18,058 bases of DNA from an uncultured Lachnospiraceae bacterium. Lineage in GTDB: Bacteria; Bacillota; Clostridia; Lachnospirales; Lachnospiraceae. Under the pieces are notes generated by a model that was given only the letters and a program-made list of their open reading frames with translations, had not been told where the DNA came from and did not search any database. This document shows, one piece after another, positions 14,474 to 18,058 of this stretch (position 1 is the first letter of the stretch; each line of letters starts with the position of its first letter). The stretch lies in contig CAJJYZ010000043.1 in assembly GCA_905197485.1 (NCBI GenBank), positions 1-18,058 of the forward strand. Direction: 5' to 3'. Made by a program: the position numbers and the translations under genes.

Positions 14474-14502
14474 ATATTACATCTGTAATATTTAAAAGTC
14501 AA
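14474..14502 (-). promoter_or_regulatory. BlaI-controlled promoter of the YcxB-like gene
   Basis: On the minus strand TTGACT (14497-14502) and TAATAT (14474-14479) are 17 bases apart. The dyad TATTACAGATGTAATA (14475-14490) fills the spacer and overlaps the -10. This is the same layout as at blaI, down to TTGACTTTTAA. The palindrome extends to AAATATTAC/GTAATATTT followed by T residues, so it might also weakly end the ABC operon transcript just upstream. Confidence 0.8.
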
Positions 14503-14511
14503 GTTAATTTT

Positions 14512-15132
14512 TTATCTTAGTGGAATTATCTTATCGCTCTCCCGCAGTAGCGCTTCATCATGTGTAACCATAAGAACTGTTTTCCCTTCCTCATTCAATT
14601 CATGCAGCATCTTCATCACCAGTTGCCCGTTCTTCCGGTCAAGCGAACCGGTTGGCTCGTCCGCCAGGATAAGCTGGCAATTTTTCAGTCTCAATCTCGC
14701 CAACGCAATCCGCTGTTGTTCCCCGCCGGAAAGGGTATATACCTTTTGCTTTAATGCATACTCCATCCCAACAGACCTTAATGCTTCTTGAATCGAAACT
14801 TCCGTCTGACCTTTTTTGTGAATCATGTTTAAGTTTTCTTCTACCGTTTTCTGCTCTACCAACGCAAAGTTCTGAAACACAAAGCCCACAATATCACGAT
14901 AATAGGTTTGAAGATTTTTTTGCTTTGTAATTTCCAAACCGGCTACGGTTATCGTGCCGCTTGTAACCGGCTCCAATCCGCCAATCATGTTGAGCAAAGT
15001 GGTTTTTCCGCACCCGCTCTCCCCTGTTATAACTACAAAATCTCCCTGCTGGATTTCGCAGGAGAAATTATCAAACAAATACTTCTCCCCGAAGCGTTTC
15101 CTGAGATTTTTTATTTCTATCAAATTACGCAT
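14512..15132 (-). CDS. ABC transporter ATPase, lactococcin-972-type bacteriocin-associated group
   Basis: This is the ATP-hydrolysing subunit of an ABC transporter. From ATG 15132 it has 206 residues and is intact: Walker A GESGCGKTT (37-45), Q-loop Q87 in FQNFAL, signature LSGGEQQR (134-141), Walker B LILADE (154-159) and switch H191. The combination FQNFALVEQKTVEENL and LKQKVYTLSGGEQQRIALAR resembles the 'putative bacteriocin export ABC transporter, lactococcin 972 group' more than LolD or MacB. An upstream ATG (15168) is in frame but overlaps the permease; 15132 has AAAGGGGG and begins one base after the permease stop. Its partner permease appears truncated, so the transporter's function is uncertain. 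Confidence 0.92.
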   Translation of the reverse strand: MRNLIEIKNLRKRFGEKYLFDNFSCEIQQGDFVVITGESGCGKTTLLNMIGGLEPVTSGTITVAGLEITKQKNLQTYYRDIVGFVFQNFALVEQKTVEENLNMIHKKGQTEVSIQEALRSVGMEYALKQKVYTLSGGEQQRIALARLRLKNCQLILADEPTGSLDRKNGQLVMKMLHELNEEGKTVLMVTHDEALLRESDKIIPLR

Positions 15133-15133
15133 A

Positions 15134-16807
15134 TCAGATTCCCCCTTTGATAACTCGCTGTATTTCAAGATGGTCGTATTTATGTGTGAGATGAATCAAA
15201 ATCAATAAATCGATTCCCAAAACTATCATACTGCCATATATCATATACCGAATCAGTCCGATTCCTGTAAACCAATAGACGACGAACGAAGAAATCAAGC
15301 ACACGCCGCACAGCACTACGGATAAAATAAAGAATCCCCGATACCTTTCCAACAACGAATATCCCAGCGTCTTTTTTATAATCAGTTCTTTTGCCTTTGT
15401 CTCATAGGAAATCCTTAAAACCAACGCTGTCATTTGAAATTCTAAAATCAACAATATTACGGTTAAAATTACTGCAATCAGAAGACTTCTGTTCTGTAAC
15501 TCCCACAGCCCCTGAAACCAATCTCTAATATTTTCTATCGAAAATTCCATCAGCTTCGGATGGATTGCTTCTCCGGCGCAAAGAGCGGCAAATTTCTCCA
15601 TCTGCTTTCTATCTCCTTCAACGGAAACGAACTGCATCAGATAAGGAGCCTGCTGAAATAAAACACCTTCCACATCTTCCCGTTCATGCAAAGAATAAGT
15701 AACTTCATAAGTCGGCAGTTTCCCATAATCGTAGGTGTCCAAAATGATAATCGGATTTTTTATCCGATAAGAATAATCATATTCCACGTCACGCCTGCCT
15801 TCCGCAACAATGGAAAGTCCCTCCTCATAACACAAGACCCCTGATAGATTTTCCTCCGATAAACCAAGAACATTGGAAAAAGACAGCAATTCTTCTACGA
15901 CTTCTTCTTTGTTCACTTCTTCTGAAACTAACAGATAATTGCCCTCTGTGTTACATAGCTCGTTCCACTCCGGAATTTGTTCTCTATAAGGCTTTAATCC
16001 CTGTAGATTTGCATAAACATATGTTTCTCCATATTGCGGGGCAATCTCTTCATAAGAATGATGATATAGCAAACCGCAATCCAGCGTTTGATAACTGTAT
16101 CGCAGAAAATTATCCGTCACCTGGTCCTGCGTATCAAGCGGCGGTTTCTCCCCAGACTCTCCTTCCGGATACTCTATCTCTTCATAATGATATGGATAAG
16201 CAATCTCCACATGCATCCGATTACTCTGCGAATCGTAGTAATCTTTTTGCGAATATAATTTTATTCCTTCAACAGATAAGCCAATCGTTATGGATAGCAC
16301 AACAACAGATAAAACTGCCACCAGCCCTTTTAGTCCTATCCCCATATTTAACACATGATGGGAAACCTGTATTTTAAGAGGCGATGCCTTCTTCCATTTC
16401 ATTCCCCACCAGATGAGCGCACTATTTCCTGCCAAAATGATGACGATACAAAGAATCGTTACGGGTAGTTCAAAAGATGATGTTGTAAACGGCAGCAATA
16501 ATAGGAACGCTAAAATGGAAGCGAAAGAAAACCCTAACACATCAGAAACTATCTTATGTAGCTGGAGGTTTCGATTATCTGCGCCTAAAATGATGCGGAT
16601 TGACTGTTCTTTTTTCCCATAAGCCACATCATACAAGGTCAATAACGTAATACAACACAAAACCATCAGCCAGATTCCGCTTACCACTATTTTGGAAGAT
16701 GCTGTCGTCGGTTCATTGCGAAAAGAACCGGAATACGCAACCATTCCCGGATAAACCATCTCATATAATTCTCCCGGCGATTTCTCTAAATACCAGCAAT
16801 TTTGCAT
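15134..16807 (-). CDS. ABC transporter permease, DUF1430/FtsX-like, apparently 5'-truncated
   Basis: This is the membrane partner of the ATPase that follows one base later. The start chosen is ATG 16807, which overlaps the preceding stop as TGATG and gives 557 residues; the frame stays open 16 codons further. Membrane helices lie at about 41-60, 92-108, 113-135 and 160-180. An outer domain of about 240 residues follows, then three helices at the C-terminus. A complete permease of this type has two copies of helix-ectodomain-three helices. Here the first helix and ectodomain are missing, leaving three helices of half one and all of half two. The repeated cytosolic motif (KKEQSIRIILGA in half one, AKELIIKKTLGY in half two) supports that reading. 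It may be non-functional, or a fusion remnant after deletion. Confidence 0.78.
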   Translation of the reverse strand: MQNCWYLEKSPGELYEMVYPGMVAYSGSFRNEPTTASSKIVVSGIWLMVLCCITLLTLYDVAYGKKEQSIRIILGADNRNLQLHKIVSDVLGFSFASILAFLLLLPFTTSSFELPVTILCIVIILAGNSALIWWGMKWKKASPLKIQVSHHVLNMGIGLKGLVAVLSVVVLSITIGLSVEGIKLYSQKDYYDSQSNRMHVEIAYPYHYEEIEYPEGESGEKPPLDTQDQVTDNFLRYSYQTLDCGLLYHHSYEEIAPQYGETYVYANLQGLKPYREQIPEWNELCNTEGNYLLVSEEVNKEEVVEELLSFSNVLGLSEENLSGVLCYEEGLSIVAEGRRDVEYDYSYRIKNPIIILDTYDYGKLPTYEVTYSLHEREDVEGVLFQQAPYLMQFVSVEGDRKQMEKFAALCAGEAIHPKLMEFSIENIRDWFQGLWELQNRSLLIAVILTVILLILEFQMTALVLRISYETKAKELIIKKTLGYSLLERYRGFFILSVVLCGVCLISSFVVYWFTGIGLIRYMIYGSMIVLGIDLLILIHLTHKYDHLEIQRVIKGGI

Positions 16808-17430
16808 CACTTTTTCATCCGCATTCTCAAATGGTTCAAGTAATCCGTTTCCCATCCTTGGTTCAACTGCTCCTGACTTAAAATCATATCCATCGACAAA
16901 GATATCGGGGAGTAATATCGTTCTCCATGCTCGTATTGATACCGTCCTTCCTCTTCCAAATACGTATAGTTCTTCGTGTCTCCTATGATGTAATTCTCCA
17001 TTTTTATGATTGCATAATCTTTTTGGTCTGTTTCCAGACTTCCCTGTAAATATTCCTGTTTTGTTGCATACTTACTCTCGAGCAAATCTATTCCCAGCCT
17101 CGATTGCAGTTCAATATAATCGGAAAAATCTATGCTAATATCTCCATATTCATCCGTTTCTTCTTTAAGAGGATTCATTTTTACACTCTGCATCGCATCC
17201 AACTCTGGAAGCGTTGTTTTGTTCACATTTACTTTGTTCAAAAAATAATAGCCTGCAAATGCAGTTGTCCCACCAATCAAAAAGGTAAGCGCAATCATAG
17301 CTGCATACCGCAGCAGCGAATGAGTCTTTTGTTTCTTCTGCTTTCCCAAAGCCTTTTCCGCCATACTATCTGTAAAAACAATCATATCCAGTTCCCTATC
17401 TATTTGCTGTTTTATATCTTTACGCTCCAT
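16807..17430 (-). CDS. anti-sigma-factor-like single-pass membrane protein, possibly C-terminally truncated
   Basis: The 207-residue protein has a charged cytosolic N-terminus (1-38), one membrane helix (about 40-63), and an outer domain of about 145 residues. It overlaps the ECF sigma gene by 11 bases and has GGAGGT before its ATG, so it is very likely the membrane partner of that sigma factor. It lacks the zinc His-Cys-Cys motif of ZAS anti-sigma factors. It ends GWETDYLNHLRMRMKK. From memory, similar Lachnospiraceae proteins continue past this point with a conserved FVE..TS..GY segment, so the last dozen residues may be out-of-frame sequence after a deletion joining this gene to the permease. 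Confidence 0.75.
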   Translation of the reverse strand: MERKDIKQQIDRELDMIVFTDSMAEKALGKQKKQKTHSLLRYAAMIALTFLIGGTTAFAGYYFLNKVNVNKTTLPELDAMQSVKMNPLKEETDEYGDISIDFSDYIELQSRLGIDLLESKYATKQEYLQGSLETDQKDYAIIKMENYIIGDTKNYTYLEEEGRYQYEHGERYYSPISLSMDMILSQEQLNQGWETDYLNHLRMRMKK

Positions 17431-17920
17431 AACCTACCTCCGTCAAAATTTTCTTAAGCTTCTGTCTGGCTCTATTCATACGTTGTATTGTTGTATTTTC
17501 GGATTTTCCTATCACCTGTGCAATCTCTTTCATAGACAGTTCCTGGTAATAATATAAGATAATAAGTTCCCTATCTTGAACTTCCAGGCTTTGAATCGCT
17601 TTGGTTATACTGTTCCTTTCCAACACATTTTCTATCGGGTCAACATCAAATGTCTGCACATCTTCTTTCCATTGTCCACGCCCCAGCCGGAACCAGTTCA
17701 TCCGCATCATATTTTTGCAACAGTTAATAGCAATCCTTGTAAGCCATGTTTTTTCGCTGGAGTTCCGTTTAAAACTGTCATAATGCCTCATTGCTTTTAT
17801 GAAAGTTTCCTGTGCTGCATCCTCTACCAAGTGATAGTCTTTCAAATAAAGATAGCACATCCGAAAAACTGTATCGCCATATTCTATTATCAATCGTTCC
17901 ATTTCTTGTTCTGCCGTCAT
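17420..17920 (-). CDS. ECF-family RNA polymerase sigma factor
   Basis: This is an extracytoplasmic-function sigma factor of 166 residues. Region 2 (about 8-72) has YGDTVFRMCYLYLKDYHLVEDAAQETF and the promoter-melting segment KTWLTRIAINCCKNMMR. Region 4 (about 105-160) has a helix-turn-helix with LSMKEIAQVIGKSENTTIQRMNRAR. No region 3 or C-terminal extension is present. It has a strong AAGGAGGAGAAG site. It is first in the four-gene operon and is preceded by an ECF-like promoter, so it probably drives its own transcription and that of the ABC genes in response to an envelope signal. The specific signal is not visible; antimicrobial peptide stress is a guess from the ABC partner. Confidence 0.95.
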   Translation of the reverse strand: MTAEQEMERLIIEYGDTVFRMCYLYLKDYHLVEDAAQETFIKAMRHYDSFKRNSSEKTWLTRIAINCCKNMMRMNWFRLGRGQWKEDVQTFDVDPIENVLERNSITKAIQSLEVQDRELIILYYYQELSMKEIAQVIGKSENTTIQRMNRARQKLKKILTEVGYGA

Positions 17921-17941
17921 CTCTTCTCCTCCTTCACTTCT

Positions 17942-17970
17942 TAGACACAGGAGTCATCTAAAATATTACA
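17942..17970 (-). promoter_or_regulatory. candidate ECF sigma autoregulatory promoter
   Basis: On the minus strand TGTAAT (17965-17970) and GTGTCTA (17942-17948) are separated by 16 bases. This resembles the TGAAAC/TGTAAC -35 and CGTC -10 elements of ECF promoters rather than sigma-A boxes. It lies about 20 bases before the sigma factor start codon. Confidence 0.55.
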
Positions 17971-18016
17971 CTCATTCGAAATTTTTTTCAAAAACTGCTT
18001 AAATTATCCTATATTA

Positions 18017-18051
18017 TTCACGGCTTCGCCGTGAAAGTGGCTGAAAGCCAC
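18017..18051. repeat. tandem hairpins at the right edge
   Basis: TTCACGGC/GCCGTGAA (18017-18035) is an 8-bp stem with a three-base loop. GTGGCT/AGCCAC (18037-18051) follows one base later as a 6-bp stem with a GAA loop. No U tract is visible within the window. They could be a REP-like palindromic element, or part of a terminator for something beyond the edge. Confidence 0.6.
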
Positions 18052-18058
18052 ATAGTTA

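Noticed and set aside
16807..16855. Sigma-partner and permease as a deliberate fusion protein
   Set aside because: The two frames differ and a stop codon separates them; overlap with TGATG coupling is the simpler reading.
1..18058. CRISPR arrays, tRNA or rRNA genes
   Set aside because: No regularly spaced repeats and no tRNA- or rRNA-like sequence were seen on either strand.

Overview
The window reads as a piece of chromosome from a low-to-mid GC Gram-positive gut anaerobe, most likely a Lachnospiraceae (Clostridia) member. This rests on the gene order rpsP-khpA-rimM-trmD-rplS-lepB-rbgA-lepB-rnhB-yraN, the strong AAGGAGG-type ribosome binding sites, the sigma-A promoters and the character of the proteins. 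The genus cannot be fixed from the sequence alone. Nearly everything is on the minus strand except blaI-blaR1 and a small antisense RNA.

Left edge (1-532): no long gene, but a compact, probably complete type I toxin-antitoxin locus. A 32-residue hydrophobic holin-like peptide lies on the minus strand behind a TTGAAT-17-TATGAT promoter. A roughly 100-nt RNA lies on the plus strand behind TTGAAA-17-TATAAT and ends at a U-tailed hairpin. The two units converge, and the RNA is antisense to the toxin mRNA 3' UTR.

Core block (533-9586, all minus): read in transcription order, ylxM-ffh-rpsP-khpA-rimM-trmD-rplS, a terminator, then lepB-rbgA-lepB-rnhB-yraN-pgeF-mscS. The first part covers protein targeting (SRP), ribosomal proteins S16 and L19, and 30S and tRNA maturation. 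The second part covers protein export (two type I signal peptidases), 50S assembly (RbgA), RNA/DNA hybrid removal, and envelope functions (PgeF-like, MscS). The rplS leader folds like the L19 autoregulatory leader. A perfect sigma-A promoter sits immediately in front of ylxM. A cytoplasmic subtilase (9663-10574) lies upstream of it.

Bla block (10662-14502): blaI-blaR1 run on the plus strand from a promoter containing a TTACA-N2-TGTAA operator. No beta-lactamase gene is present. Facing them is a 471-residue YcxB-like membrane protein whose promoter carries the same type of operator in the same position, plus a second operator in its leader. It is therefore probably a BlaI-controlled gene.

Right block (14512-17970, minus): an ECF sigma factor, a single-pass anti-sigma-like protein, an ABC permease and an ABC ATPase form a tightly overlapping operon with an ECF-type promoter in front. 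The ABC pair resembles the lactococcin-972/DUF1430 bacteriocin-associated group. The permease lacks the first membrane segment and first ectodomain. The anti-sigma-like protein appears to stop early at the same junction, suggesting an internal deletion. The window ends in two adjacent hairpins of unknown role.
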